64,000 nt of DNA, taken from NCBI GenBank assembly GCA_958510875.1, contig OY294068.1, positions 193,526,315 to 193,590,314 on the forward strand, in the 5' to 3' direction. Position 1 is the first letter of the stretch, and each line of letters begins with the position of its first letter. This document shows positions 44,701 to 59,300 of the stretch, piece after piece. The position numbers and the translations under genes were made by a program. Source of the stretch: Endomychus coccineus (taxonomy: Eukaryota; Arthropoda; Insecta; Coleoptera; Endomychidae). The notes beneath the pieces are model-generated. The model had not been told where the DNA came from and searched no databases. It saw only the letters and a list, made by a program, of their open reading frames with translations.

Positions 44701-46739
44701 AAATTCCCTGTGATGATAAGCTAGAATTATGTCAACTTTATCAAAAAGGTGATCGTCGCGTCATCTCTAAATATTATATGGAACACATTGCTTCAAGCAA
44801 ATAAGTAGAAATCTCTAACTATTTAAGCTATCAATATTGAGATGGCGCTGTACTCACTTGATTCAATTCACATACATCCTTTGAGAGCAGAAGTTTCGAG
44901 GCTTATCCCAGGAATATTATCAAAGCAGTAATGATATAATTATGTTCAATTCAATTGATAAGATTAATTTCAGCTTCAAACACGAAAACAAACGCTTATT
45001 TTGAAGAGATTAGTCTCGCCATCTGTGAAGATTGTATAAAAGCTCTAGGAAATTACTCGACGATAATCTCTATATAATACAGATTCCTTACTAAAAATAT
45101 ATAGCCCTATACTGAACTACCAACAATGAGATGGCGATCGTATCACCAAATTTAGCTATTTGGCGACTACCAACAATGAGATGGCGATCGTATCACCAAA
45201 TTTAGCTATTTGGCAGTTTTAAATATTGTGCGGCTACATTTAAGCGTTGATTGAAAGAGTTAAGTCTTTCAAACAACGATTTAAGCTCATTATGTTAATT
45301 AACAGCGTTAGTAATATCTAGTAAATGATAAACAAGTGAATAGAAAACATATTTGCCAATATCCCCTTCACGTTATCAGTTATCAAATCGTGTTTCCAAT
45401 TATTGCAAGTGATTTCAAGTGAGACCGTGCATGAAATTTCGAAAAATAATGTAGCAACACACTGAACCAATATATATATTTAGAAAGAAGTAAAATAGAA
45501 GAACCCCTTCGAAGCTCTAGGATTTCTCATTGACCATTGAGATGAAACGATATTACCATTGACCAAACGCGTTTGCCACGTGATAGTCAAGTTGAATTTA
45601 TCACGTCGAAAGTACGGTTAAAGTATACTAGGAGGTCAGAACAATGCGCATATGCCGAAAGAAGTAAAGACTTCGTTCGCTACAATCACTCCGTATTTAA
45701 CATAAGCCGATCAATTTCCGATTTGGGCTCATTTAGCATTTGATGGGAGGGATCTGGTTTCAAATCCTGGTTGCCCTTTTTTTTCAGAGTATTTCCCACG
45801 GCAAGTACTTTGGATTGCTCTGTCGGAAAATTGGCGAACAATGAGTCAGTTATTAGCACGACCTTCTCAGCATGTATTTCCTCTTTCGAACCAATGCCTC
45901 TTGGTGGTTTCCTGTATGGTTATTATAATAACTTAAATTTAATATTATATATCAGAACTAGAAATCTTTATGAAAATATATAAAGATTCCTGTATTATAA
46001 CCTCACAATTATCTCTTTCTCTAGCATCATATTATACGTGTTAGAAATTACATTTATATACTATCGGTTACATCACCTACCTAAAGTCCTAATTATATTT
46101 GATTTGACAGCTGACGATGTTTTTTCAGAGATATATTTACGAGTGTCTCATTCCAAAAGGAAGTATAAAATATATCTTGCAGAATGTTTTCGAGCTTCAA
46201 GGTAAAAATTTGAGTTTTTCAATGAGTTACATTGATATAAAAATGTTCTTTTGGAACTAGAAGGAACATATAAAGAAAAACTAGCAAACAATAGTATGCC
46301 TAACCATAAAGACAGAAACAGAAAAAATTTCCTCTTGTAATTTGTATGAAAGATATTTATTTCTATTTAGCAGCGAAATTCGTGATCATCTCCAAACTTA
46401 ATACAACAAACAACTTCTCTTAAATAAATTGATTCATAGTATTGATAAATATTTCCACGTTTTGTGAATATTTATGAGAGTAAAATCCGTTTCTTTTTAC
46501 TTTGTAATATGATGCATTCACCGTTCACGACTTTGTTCCGAAACCAAAGCAAAATGTAGATAACCCCTAATTTTTCATACATGAAAATCATTTCATTGGT
46601 ATATAATATAAGGTGTATGCTACATGGAATGATTCCGAAAATCGAGATAATTTCAGTTAATGATTAATTTATTTCGACGTATCAATTCCGTCGTGACTAT
46701 CAAATCTATTTGAATATTTGCGCGTTTCAAAATAAATCC
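44701..46739. other. Intergenic between aop and Spt20
   Basis: AT-rich. Holds a 50-bp tandem repeat (listed separately), and a B-box-like GGTTTCAAATCCTGG followed by a T tract at 45757-45784 that could be a decayed SINE head. No gene. Confidence 0.5.
45117..45214 (+). repeat. 50-bp tandem repeat, two copies
   Basis: CTACCAACAATGAGATGGCG followed by ATCGTATCACC and AAATTTAGCTATTTGGC occurs twice in a row with no differences over the shared length. Confidence 0.9.
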
Positions 46740-47363
46740 TTTGATTGGTTTTGCCGAATCCACCGTCAGAGGGCCGCAATGGGCTCCCAGTATGTTTGTA
46801 AACTGGGTTTTTCTATAATTTTGTCTAAATGTTGGAAATTTAGCTGAAATTGTTTCGCTAATAGTGTGTCTTTATACAAGAATACAGTGATTTTATTGAT
46901 TATGAAATATTTCACCATTATTTGATGTGCGATTTTAGTTTTTTGAGTGACAATAGGGGTTAGGTTTTACCCTTGCGGCCTTATTGGAAACGTTAAGATC
47001 TAGTGTGGTCGTCAGATAACACTGTGTACAACATGTAAGGAAACATGTCGTTACACATTTTTTATTGCCCTTTGAAGGTAAGTGGAACATAAAGAAATTT
47101 TCATAACATGACCTACAAAACTACCAATTTCTTAAGGGTTGTTATTTTTGAGAATGTCAATTTTCAACTACTTGTCAGATTCTATTTTGTTCTTTCAATG
47201 AACTGCACCTAATTACGTACATTTTCCGCTATATTTTACCTGGTATGTACATACAATTTTTGACACTGTTTCAGATATGTGTTCAGAGTGGTAACAAAAT
47301 ATATGGTATATCGTGAACATGCAAATGGGGTCAGCTGAATGTTGATATTTACATATTATAACG
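46740..47363 (+). promoter_or_regulatory. Spt20 promoter and 5' leader (probable)
   Basis: Upstream of the Spt20 start codon. TTTGAAG|GTAAGT at 47078 and TTTCAG at 47274 suggest a 196-bp intron in the leader. The leader exon contains ATG at 47045, opening a short frame that, after splicing, stops at a TGA after 24 codons: a possible upstream ORF. No TATA box is clear. Exact start of transcription unknown. Confidence 0.45.
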
Positions 47364-50300
47364 ATGCAAAATACGGAGGCATCATGTGAGGAGAGTGAAG
47401 TATGTATGTTACTCTATTATCCAGGGTAAGATTTAAATAATGACATTTTAGCGTACGATTAAGAGACTCAAAACTAGTCGTTCCTTGTTGCCTCCGTTCA
47501 GCTCACAAGACAATTCAGAAGCAGAAACATCTATTCCACCCTTTTCTATATTCACCAAACTCTTGGAACTACATCAGGAAGAATGTGCTAAAAATATTGA
47601 TGAACCAAAATCAGTAAGTACCTACTGTATATATCATTTTTTGGGTTTTGTGGTTTGTAAATGCACGTGAATGTTTCATATTATTGAACAATGAATAAAA
47701 CAGGCTAGGAACAAATAAAAGACTTTCTTTCAAGTGGAAAAAAAATTGTATTTTTGTGATACACAACCATGTTTGGTTAATGTTATAATGAATTTCATGT
47801 ATGATGTTCCCAGAATATTTACAATCCACAGCAGTTTAAATGTTCATATATCTTAATTTATCTTGCACAACAAGTAACTTCCTTCACTAATACTTTTAAA
47901 TAAAAACTAACTGGAATTTGAAGAAAGTACGTAACAATAATAATAATATTCAATACAACAATAGAATTATCAATATGCAAGCAATAAAACATTAACTTGA
48001 AATCAACAAGACTGCAATTATTGAGAATTTTAGAAAAGTTCCCTCAAAATCTTGCCTAAAAATATAAATTAAGCATTTTAATAATACTGAAAACTATCTA
48101 AGATATCTTACGTATTTGTTAACTGAACATCATATTAATAAATCTGAACAGTCAAAATGTCTATTGTAATATATACCGATATACCGGGATATCAAAAATT
48201 ATCTTGGTCAAGGGTGGTTATGGAATCTAAAACGTGTGTCTTACTTTACGTTTGAAATAATTAATTTGAAGTTTCTAAAAGTGCGAAATTTCGCAATTTT
48301 ATACGAATGTTATAACACTCAGAAGCCTCTAGCGCTTTAGACTCCGGGATTTTCACTTTACCTATCGAAATTAGAAGGTTCGAATTGTATAAAAACACAA
48401 TTGCATGAACGCCAGACGTCCTATGTAATTGGCTACGAACGTAATCATTTTGACATATGCCTCGAGGAGCTCGTTACGCGTCAGTTAGAGTTTATACATT
48501 TTACCTCGATCTTGTTAATTCGGGGCCGTTTCGTGCCCCGTGCGGCATGTAATAAAGTGTTTTCGGCTATGGACCGCTAGCTTTTAACCGCTTCGGGTAT
48601 ATTTTAGTAGCTAGAAAATTCCCTTTGGTACGTCGCACGTCAGACGCTCGTAACTGACAGCTGAGAGTACCTGTTTCTGTTTCAGTTAAATTTTATTATT
48701 TAAACAAGTTTTTTGGAGTGCGTATCGCGACTAAATCTAACTACATGGAGCGAAAACGGTACGCAAAAAGCCCTCGTAAAGAAGTTCTATGTTCCTAACT
48801 TTTGCACTCTTCCAACTCGCTAGCTACGCGCTTCTTACGTGAACGTCATTCGATGTACGGAAAATTAACTATTCTAAAACCACTTGTGCATCGAACAAAA
48901 TGGGGGACATTTCCAACAATTACTGTAATTTAGTTTTTCTTGTTACTAAAACCGTTATTTCATAATTTGTAGTTCATTATTGTTTTACAACTGAAATAAA
49001 TAGCTAAGAAATTTGTAGGTTATTGATGATGTCAGTGTGACAGTGACATAATTATTTCAAACGTAAAGTAAGACACACGTTTTAGATTCCACAACCACCT
49101 TTGACCAAGATAATTTTTGATATCCCGGTACAATAAAGTGAAACCATGAAGAATGTTTGTTTTGAATCTGTAGATTTGATGAGAAACATTTATTGTACAA
49201 TCAATTTTCTCATTTATATAAGTATTAGTTGTTGTCCGCGGTCAATGCCCGTAGAAACAGCTAATTACCCGTAGAAAAAAGCGTCGGCTGCGCCGCCGCG
49301 ATGTGATTTCCTTAGTTTCAAAACTTGATAAAAGTATTTCTAATGAGTAGAAACAGTAAAGGGGTAAATTATTCTCTACGTCATGTGGAAGTTCATTTAT
49401 CTATGTTATGGCATGGTCTGTCATGGATATTATGTGAGTTATGAGTTTCTTGAATAGACTTCGGCGGATAGCTAATCTCGAAAAAATCGGATGGATTCCG
49501 CGTCACAATAGCTCGACTTGATGCCGACGTTTCGCCAACCATTACAGGTGGCATCTTCAAGGCAGGCTTGAGGCTTGAACTGAAACTGGTTCTACTGGTT
49601 TCTGTAGCCGTCTCTTCACCAATGTTCCCATTCCAGACACCCTGTTCATAATTTCTCAATTGTTACCTGCCAAAAACATTCCAATGGATTTGCTACCGTT
49701 AATTGTTTTTTGTCTATCGTCCACATATTTTTTGTACGATGGCAAGTATTACGAGCGGTCCTCGGGAGCTGCCATGGGTTCCCCACTTTCTCCGATCATA
49801 GCTAATATCTTCATGGAAACTTTTGAACAAGATGCCATTGAGTCATCTGTTCTCAAGCCGAAATGTTGGTTTAGATATGTCGACGACACTTTTGTTATTT
49901 GGCAACATGGTCGCGAAAAGCTCGTTCCCTTCCTCAATCATTTAAATTCATTGCATCCCAATATCTTTTTCACCATGAAAGTCGAATCGCAAGGTTCACT
50001 CCGTTTCCTAGATGTATTGGTTAGTCGACAGAATGACGGTATTTGGACATTATGTGATCGATAGATACCTCAATGGTCTTTCCCACCACCACCGTGCCCA
50101 AAAGCAATCTGTTATAAACTCCTTGGTCCACAGAGCTGTCAAATTATTTCAACCTCAATCCTTGAAATCAGAATTGAAACATCTTTCATCTGCCTTATTA
50201 TCAAACAATTTCTTCCATTACAACATTCAAAAAGCCATACAGAAATATACTTCGCCTAAAATTTCAAATTGACCTGAGTCACAAACCTCCCGCCTGCTTT

Positions 50301-53300
50301 ATCCACTGCCTATCTTCCATATATTGAAAATATAACAGATCGAATTTCCAAAATCCTTAAAAAACATAATATTCTACCCGGTTTTCCACACTTCCAAAAT
50401 TATTTCAGTTTTACAAACCTATCAAAGACCCTCCTCTTCACTTAGAAGGTGTTTATAGCATTCCCTGCTTTTGCGGTAAAGTCTACATTGGTGAAACAGT
50501 TCGTACAGTAGCTACTCGTGTGAAAACACATGAGCGCTGTACAAGGCTTCGCGACACCAGTAGATCTGCACTTGCGGAACATATGTTTGACACTAATCGT
50601 CAAATCCTTTTCGAAAATACTAAAATCCTAGCCCGAGCCCCAAACTTCTTTCAGCGAAAAGTCCTTGAAGCTATAGAAATCCTAAAACATCCAAATAATC
50701 TGAACCGTAACTCAGGATATTACCTTCCCAACATTTGGAAACCCATCCTCGAAAATTCCACTTCGCACATGATCACACAACGGCAGGGTCAGGTGCCGGA
50801 ACGGAGTTAATCACCGGAATAAAGGCAGTGAACTGTGTAGCGTGGAGGATCCTACTATAAATAGTAAATACGGCTACAGAAACCAGTAGAACCAGTTTCA
50901 GTTCAAGCCTCAAGCCTGTCCTGAAGATGCCACCTGTAATGGTTGGCGAAACGTCGGCATCAAGTTGAGTTATTGTCACACGGAATCCATCCGGAAGCCA
51001 AGATTTTTCGAGTTATGAGTTGTGTCATGGACAATCTGAACTGTGATGATGATTTATTAATCTATGGATCTGTCTGTCTTGCAATTGAAAGGTGATTATA
51101 TTAGCTGTCAAGAATGTCAAAATATATCGAATCTACTAAGGTAAAATGTTCTGTTTCTTGGACAATATTCAATATTAAACTCTAAAAGAGTTCACACTGT
51201 GAATATATTATAACACTATCGATAAGAAATAAACACCCTTATCCACTAAAGATACTATTAAAGTACTCAGGACTTTTCGGCTACTTGGTAGCCAAAAAGT
51301 CCTCAGTACTTTAATAGTATTTTTAGTGGATAAGGGTGACTATTTCTTATCAATAATATTCAATATAACAATCTAGGATAATTTGATCATTCTGAACATA
51401 TGAAAGATTTCCTTTAGTAATAGCTTCTGTGTTTGGTTTTTAGGGTTTGAAAACCAATTCCCATCTTTTAGAAAAACTTGTAACGAGAGAAAGACTGAAC
51501 ACGCTTATTCTAAACTTATATCCTGGTAACAAAGGATACTCTTTAGCTTTCCGCATAGCTTCTCGTACAGACCAGAATTCAGACGATACTGCCAACATGA
51601 TAGAAACTATAACATGGCCTTACGAGGAGGACGAAATCCTTAGATATATAGATAAAGAAGAGCTTCCGCCTCATCTTTTGGGAGATTTGGAGTCGCAATA
51701 TAGTTACCTCTTTTATAACGGATGCATCATCGCTGAAGTCAGAGACTATAGGCAGGCTTATCCCCATTTCAAATGTGATATCCATCATGTTTTACTGAGG
51801 CCTACACTACAGGTATGTCGTTATTTATTCATCCCTACAGCTCTGTATTAGATTCAGTTCTTGTGTATGTTTCTTAAAAATTGATGTATTGTCGCATTTT
51901 AGAACATTTCAGAAAGTGTGGGGTGTTTTCTTGCATGCTGGATAGAGCACATACAATTTGACCAAAAAAGAATGGGATTTTGTTTTTTATTTAATAGAAC
52001 ATCTTATGTTTGAATATTATTTCGGGCATATGACGACCCCTGCGACTGGTTCTAACATAAGACATCCTGGAGGTCACTTTTTCAATGGTCGGCTGATTTC
52101 GCCAGTAACACAAACAAATGGTTTAACGTCAATTGTTTATCCGCATACACCAAACACTTCTTATAAGTCCACACAAAATAATCCAGTTGCGTCAGGTCAC
52201 ATGATCATGGTGGCCAATTGACATGCCCATTTCGCGAAATAATTTGATCGCCGAACATTTCCCTCACTAAGTTCATTGTTTCGCGCGCTGTATGTCATAA
52301 AGCGTCGACCTGTCGTGGCTCTATAACTTTCTCCATGGACGGTAACACGCTAAGCGGCACCATTTTTTGAAGAACTACCGTCCGATGGAGACTCCAGTCT
52401 ATAAAGCACACCAATCGGTGTATTCTTTCGCTTGCAACGGCCTTTGAAAAATCGTTTGTGGTTTATTGTCACTCCAAATGCGACAATTTTGCTTGTTAAC
52501 TTAGCCAGTGAGCCAAAAATGAGCCTCGTGCGATGATACTATCATTCGATTACACACTTTTCTGCCTAACCTTCTCGATGTTTGCGTTCGATTCTACATC
52601 TATTCAAAAGCCACCTTAGAAGTTGAAATGTTTGCTTTTGCACTCAGAGCGATGTTACATAGTGTTATCAGCCCGTTTGCCAAACACGCAAACGATGGCC
52701 AACAGGCCTCAATTCTTAGACGAGCCGAATCTTTTAAGGTCTTGAACTAAGATAATTACCTTAAACTTTTCCATAAAGTGGACGCCCAAAAAGTTCCAAT
52801 CGTGAGCTTTCGAAATCTAGATTTTATGCATCAATTATGGTTTTAGCTGATAGTTTCTCATGGGAAAAATTATAATTCTCATTCTAGAAACATATGAACC
52901 GATTACTGTTTCAAAAAAATGGCATATGATTTTTTTGAGGTATCTTCATTACCTACTTGCTTCAACGAATGAAACTTCAAACTTTCTCAAATGAAGAATG
53001 TCGGCAGATTTTATGTCTTGCATATTCTTTAAGGATATCGATTCAGAACTTTGCAAATGTTGATATTTTTTTCAAAAATACAGTGTTTCTGCAATAATCG
53101 ATCCAAATAACTATCCCGTTTTGCAGAGTGTCCTGGCGGACGTAAACAATTTAGTACAAGACAAAGAAGACTGGGGCCTGGAAGAAAGGCAGATGGTTGA
53201 GAGTCAGATTCTGCTCGCCAATCGACCTCACATGTGCTTAGATCCGGACAACAGTATCAGCGCGTCCCAAATAAGACTGAATCGGAACAGACACATGTGG

Positions 53301-56300
53301 AACACCCACAAATTCAGGCAATTGGCGAGGAAATTCTCGCAGGTGGCCGTGAATAGGAAACGAAAATTGGACCAGTTCACGCATCGACCCGGCTTGGAAT
53401 TGTACGATTACATGACGAGGGCGCGTTCGAGACCCAAGAGCGGACAACCGATGCCGCCGAAGCGCGAGGAAATCAGGCCGATTCCGGTGCCGAATCTGGA
53501 ACCGCCGCCCATAGGCCCTCCCACGCAGGGCGTCTCGATCAACGAGTTCAAGGCGTACCAACATCCGAAAGAGACGAACGACTATCTGCCGCAACTCGTC
53601 GAAGAATACGTGCTCGAGACCGTGATGCCTTCCAAAGACAAGACGAAACCGCGCGTGTACCATATTAAGCTGTCGATATTGCAGAGACCTTCGAATTCCG
53701 AGTATCTGGGCGAACTGTATCTGGATAGGGACCACAAGGAGAACGAAAGGAACGGCGTCGCGTGTAGGTTCACGCTCGGTTCGCGGTTGCACGCCAACAA
53801 GTACGTGCAGCAGTTCACGGAGATCTTCACCGAGAGCGGCAGGAAGAGCGTGAGGATGCGGTACGGACAAAGTGTAGGCTATAAGACTGCTGTGGGGAGT
53901 CAGGCGCAGGTGAGTCACGTTCTTTAATAATATATAATACCTCTCATCCTTGAATATATTGTTTGAAATGTAATGAATTGATCCCAGGTCCCATCACAAA
54001 GTGCTACAGTAACCCAAGCAACATTGCCGCCTCCCCAGCAACATAATCAGTTGAATCCATCGTTGTCGAGTCAAAATACGGTGGCAGCCACTGTTGTAAA
54101 CGGTGCAGTCTCGTCTGGAGTTAGTACAGTACAAAATCAAACATACACAAGTACCTCAAATGTTCCTATTTTGGTAAATATCGCTTCCTGCATTGAAACC
54201 TTTCTTTTTGATTTAATTTTTCATTTAGCTTTAATATTTTCCTTAGTAAATTTCGAATTAATGTATCGCGTTTATTTTTATTAATTTATTTAGGATCAAA
54301 AAATTAAAATTTTAATAAGATCTGAAGAGATAATGATTTTTTCTTTATTTTAAAACAGCAAAGCCACTTGCAAGGAACATCACCAGTTGTCAAACCGACC
54401 ACACAACCTCTAACAAATCAAGAAATAGAAATTAATGCACTGGCTATAAAACTTATGAGTTATGGTCAACAGTTCCAAGCAGCAGGTATGTATTTCAAAT
54501 AAATTTTTATTATTTGATTTATAACAGATATTGACATTTAATTGAAATTCAAAATTTTGTTATCACCAGTTCAAAAACTTTGTCAATAACTAGCAAAGGT
54601 GAATTAAGATATTGATTGTGTTATTTAATAAATATAAATATTAATTGTATAAAAGGCATAGAATCTCAAATTTGTGATAAAAAACAATTAATTTGTTTAA
54701 TAATTTACATAAATATTTTATCAACTTAAAAACATTATTTTTGAAAAAAAAATTTTTAGGTTTTAAAAAATCATAACCCCCGCTGCGTAAACATTCGATA
54801 TTCGATTAAAAATACTATACAGCAGGTAAGGATTTCAAATTAATTTTTATTATCTGTCTTATAAACAGATATTGATATTTAATTGAAATTTAAAAATTGT
54901 TTCATCACCAGTTCTAAAACTTTGTCAATAACTGACAAAGGTGAATTAAGATATTGATTCAAAAATATAAATATTAATTGTATGAAGGGTATCAAACCGT
55001 AAATTTGTTATCAAAAAATTTTTGTGTAATAATAATTTACATAAATAATTTATTTTTAGGTAAAAATATTATTTTTGAATAATTAAATGTTTAAATTCTT
55101 GAAAAAATATATATTCGGTTTTTAAAAATCATAACCCCCAGCTGCATAAATTCCGATATTCGATTAAAACTACTATACAGCAGGTAAGGATTTCAAATTA
55201 ATTTTTATTATCTGTCTTATAACAGATATTGACATTTGATTGAAATTTAATAATTGTTTTATCACCAGTTCAAAAACTTCGTCAATAACTGGCAAAGGTG
55301 AATTAAGGTATTGATTCAAAAATATAAATATTAATTGTATGAAGGGTATCAAACCGTAAATTTGTTATCAAAAAATTTTTGTGCAATAATAATTTACATA
55401 AATAATTTATCTTGGTAAAAACATTATTTTTGAATAATTAAATTTTTGAATTCTTGAAAAAATATATATTCAGTTTTTTTAAATCATAACCCCCCAGCTG
55501 CATAAATCCCGATTCGATTAAAACGACTATACAGCAGGTGAGGATTTCAAATTAATTTTATCATCTGTGTTATAAATAACAAATATTGACATTTAATTGA
55601 AATTTAAAAATTGTGTTATCACCAGTTAAAATAAAAACTTTGTCTATAACTTGCAAAGGTGAATTAAGATATTGATTGTGTTATTTAATAAATATAAATA
55701 TTAATTGTATGAAAGGTATCAAATCATAAATTTGTCTTAAAAATAATTTGTGTAATAATAATTTACATAAATAATTTATCTAAAGAAAAATATTATTTTT
55801 GAATAATGAAATGTTTAAATCCTTGAAAAAAAACTTGCGGTTTTTTAAAATCATAACGGCAAGTTGCGTAAACTTTCGATATTCGATTAAAACTAGTATA
55901 CAACAGGTAAGGATTTCAAATAAATTATTACAAATATTGACATTCAAGTGAAATTTAAAAATTGTGTTATCACCAGTTCGAAAACTTTGTCAATAACTAG
56001 CAAAGGTGAATTAAGATATTGATTGTGTTATTTAATAAATATAAATATTAATTGTATGAAAGGTATCAAATCGTAAATTTGTCTTAAAAATAATTTGTGG
56101 TATAATAATTTACATAAATAATTTATCTAGATAAAAATTTTTTTTTGAATAATGAAATGTTTAAATCCTTGAAAAAACACATTTTCTGTTTTTTTAAATC
56201 ATTACCCCCAGTTAGCTAAATCATTTTATGCTTATTTCAAAGGTTCAAAAACTAGTTAACACCCTTGAATCATTTTTTCATTTACTAAATTTTGAAATTC

Positions 56301-59300
56301 TGATTTATAAATTTTAGCAAAATTACGTTAATTTTCTTATTACGATTGGAACTCTATGGCATCTCAGAACACTACTAATACCAATTATTCCTCTAAAGCT
56401 AAAGCATCCTTTTATTAATCAGGCGACCGGAACGCTGTTTAAAGCAACATCGGCATCGCATTTCTTAGCATCAAGAAATTATTTTTACGGTCGATATAAT
56501 TTTTTTTAATGTGATGAATTTTTATGTGATAGCGAGGATTGTCCTTCAGTTGTTTGAATATGTACTTCGTTAGTACTTTTGTTATGTTACTAACTTCTAC
56601 CATATTCTCATAGCGAACGCCAAACAACAACAGCAGCAGCAACAACAACAAAAGTTGGCTTCTAGCGGCAACAACACCATCATCAATCTGCTTAACAGTT
56701 CGCCTGCGAGTAACGTAAACAGTGACGCCAGTGCGGCCGTAGTGAACGCCATAAACAATACTTCCTTATTACCTCAACAACAGCAACAACAAACTATGCA
56801 TACTATCAATGAGAAGCTGTTGGCGCGGAAGATGACGTTATCAAATTTGACGGGAAACGCGACGGCGCGAGTGCTCAATCACGCCAATCTCATAGTCAAC
56901 AACAACCGTTTCGCCGACCTAACCTCACAATTAAACCAACAACAACAAACGATCACGCTAACATCGGCGAACAGTGCGGGCAACTATACGAACTACACGA
57001 CAGTGCCCATCAAACAGCACCAACAGCGAAACAACGCGACCCAAAGCGACGCGAACAAATCGTCCTTGTCGGCTCTGCTCGTCGGTACGCCGGCGGCGGA
57101 TCGGCCCGACATCGTCGGTCCCAACACGAACTCGCTACTCCTCGAAAAGCTGGCCGGATCGAGTCCCTCGGTGGGCGCCAACACGACTACCACCCACTTC
57201 ATCCAGAGCCCGAAAACGGGACAACAATACCTGGTGCAATCGCCGTCGCCCAAACAGACGACGGTCATGTCGCCGTTGTCGAGTCCGACGCAACCGACCA
57301 ACACGACGATAAACGTGCAAAGTTTGAATTTCGCGCAGTTACAAAGTTTGCCCGGTATGCAGAACGTGCAAGTGCAATTGCCAGGATTCGCGCAACCCAT
57401 CTCGCTCTCGTTGAACGTTTCGTCGACGGGTAATATTCAGGGACATCCGACGAGTCTGATCGTATCGATGCCGGTGACGACCTCTTCCGTTTCGTCTAGT
57501 ACGATAACGCAGGCGGCGAACAATCAAGTGGCGGGTAGTACTTTGGGGATGGGAACGCCCACAGTGGTTTTGGCTAATGCGGGTACATCTAGTTTAGGTA
57601 AGTAGTGACATTAATACGCTTCTATTGGCGTATGTAGGTGAACAAATCTAGGAAGTTAATTTTCACCGACTTGAAATTTTGCAATTGACAATAAAATAAT
57701 ACGCTTCCATGAGCTTCATATTTGTTAGCGCTTGACAGTGTTTGATAAACTTCCAGCGCCCTCTCTCAATCCCTCGCTACTTAAGCACGTGATCAATTGC
57801 ATTAAATGCAATTCCAAAAAAAGGAAAGAAGACCCTTTCTAATAATAACACTAGCCGACAGTCATTTTGTCCTTGGGACTAGACCGACATTTTTCGATTG
57901 TTTGGGGGTAAAATAGTAGGAAAGTCGCCATCTAACCCCTCAGACTTTGCTTTTGTGGTTAGGATATCTGAAAAATCATTTTTTTTTTACTTTTTTAACT
58001 TCGAAACAACGCAAGATAATTTGAATCTGATAAAACAGCTTGAAAACTTATAAACAAAGCTACATTTGGTATATAAATGACCTTGGTAGAATGAACGAAA
58101 CCCTGATAAAGATAAATTTTTCAAAAAAACGCGAAAATCTCGTTTTTTCAACCACTTTTGCGATTTTAATCGATTATTAAAAAAAACTACGCTAGATAGC
58201 TCAGACCAATTTGGCTGACCTGAAAGCCTATTAAATGGGCTACAATTTCTGTATGGCACGCCTCTGTCACTTGATCAGAAGTCTTTTAAATAATGGGTTT
58301 TGTTTGAAAAAATCGTCTTATTCTATTATATAGAATTCAGGACATTTTACTCTTCGGCAGTGACGGCTCGTCCGTTTAAGAACAGGTGAAGCAATCTCGG
58401 CGAAGGAAAATTTAATTTGTGTGTATTTTTTGAGTTTTTCCTCGGTTTTTAACCAGTAAAGTATATTGTAAAACAACAGTAAAGAATATTACAATAATTT
58501 TTGGTAACAAATAAAGCAAAAAAACTACATAACAAATTAATTTTCCGCCACAAATGGATAATGAGAGCACTAAAGTTCTTTAAAATACCCGCGATTATTG
58601 CAGAACAGATCTTCACGATGTCCACGAATAGATAATGCTTGATTTCCCAATTAAAGTAGGTAACTGCATAAAACGCCTATTAAGCTGCACTTTTTCATAA
58701 AATTTTTCAATGAATCCAGAATGGTACAAAATATTTGACTTTAACCGCTTAACATCTAAGGCACAGCTAACAGTAACTGCTCCTGCAGGAGATTAATTTG
58801 TATGTAAAGATCGAAATACACAATGCGGGGTCACATCACGCTAATCCATCCTCGTCTTTCTCACTCGTCCCACTCCCTCTCGCATTGAATCATTTCTTAC
58901 CGCTGGTTCACCTCGATGAGTACTGCTGCTGTGGGGTATCAAAACACTAGTGGAAATTGATTCCCTCTGCGACTTTGCAAACGCAAAGACAGGAAACGAA
59001 GACTAATTCGCCTTTTTATTTGGCTGACTAGTTTCACTATTGGAACGTTCCCATATAAGAATGGTTGTAAAATGTGAAATAATATAATAATTTTAAAAAG
59101 TTTTAAGTTCCAACTATTTTTCAGCAGATACTATGAGAGATAAATGTAATCTCAGTAATTGAACAAAACCAAAGATGAATCAGTACTTAACTTGCTTCAC
59201 TTGGCGAGCCGCCACTGCTCTTTGGACTCTAGCATAATCAGCTTTTGTTTGTTTTCCTATGTGTCTACAACGAATTTACTGTTGTGTTCGTAGTTTAGAA

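Noticed and set aside
45738..45784. B-box-like GGTTTCAAATCCTGG with T tract as a tRNA
   Set aside because: No A box or cloverleaf can be drawn around it.
53238..53918. 226-codon minus-strand frame opposite Spt20 exon 4
   Set aside because: Shadow of the GC-rich Spt20 exon, whose plus-strand frame is clearly conserved.
56974..57527. Several alternative frames over Spt20 exon 7
   Set aside because: Shadows of the Gln/Asn/Ser/Thr-rich coding exon; only the frame that joins in phase to exons 6 and 8 is kept.
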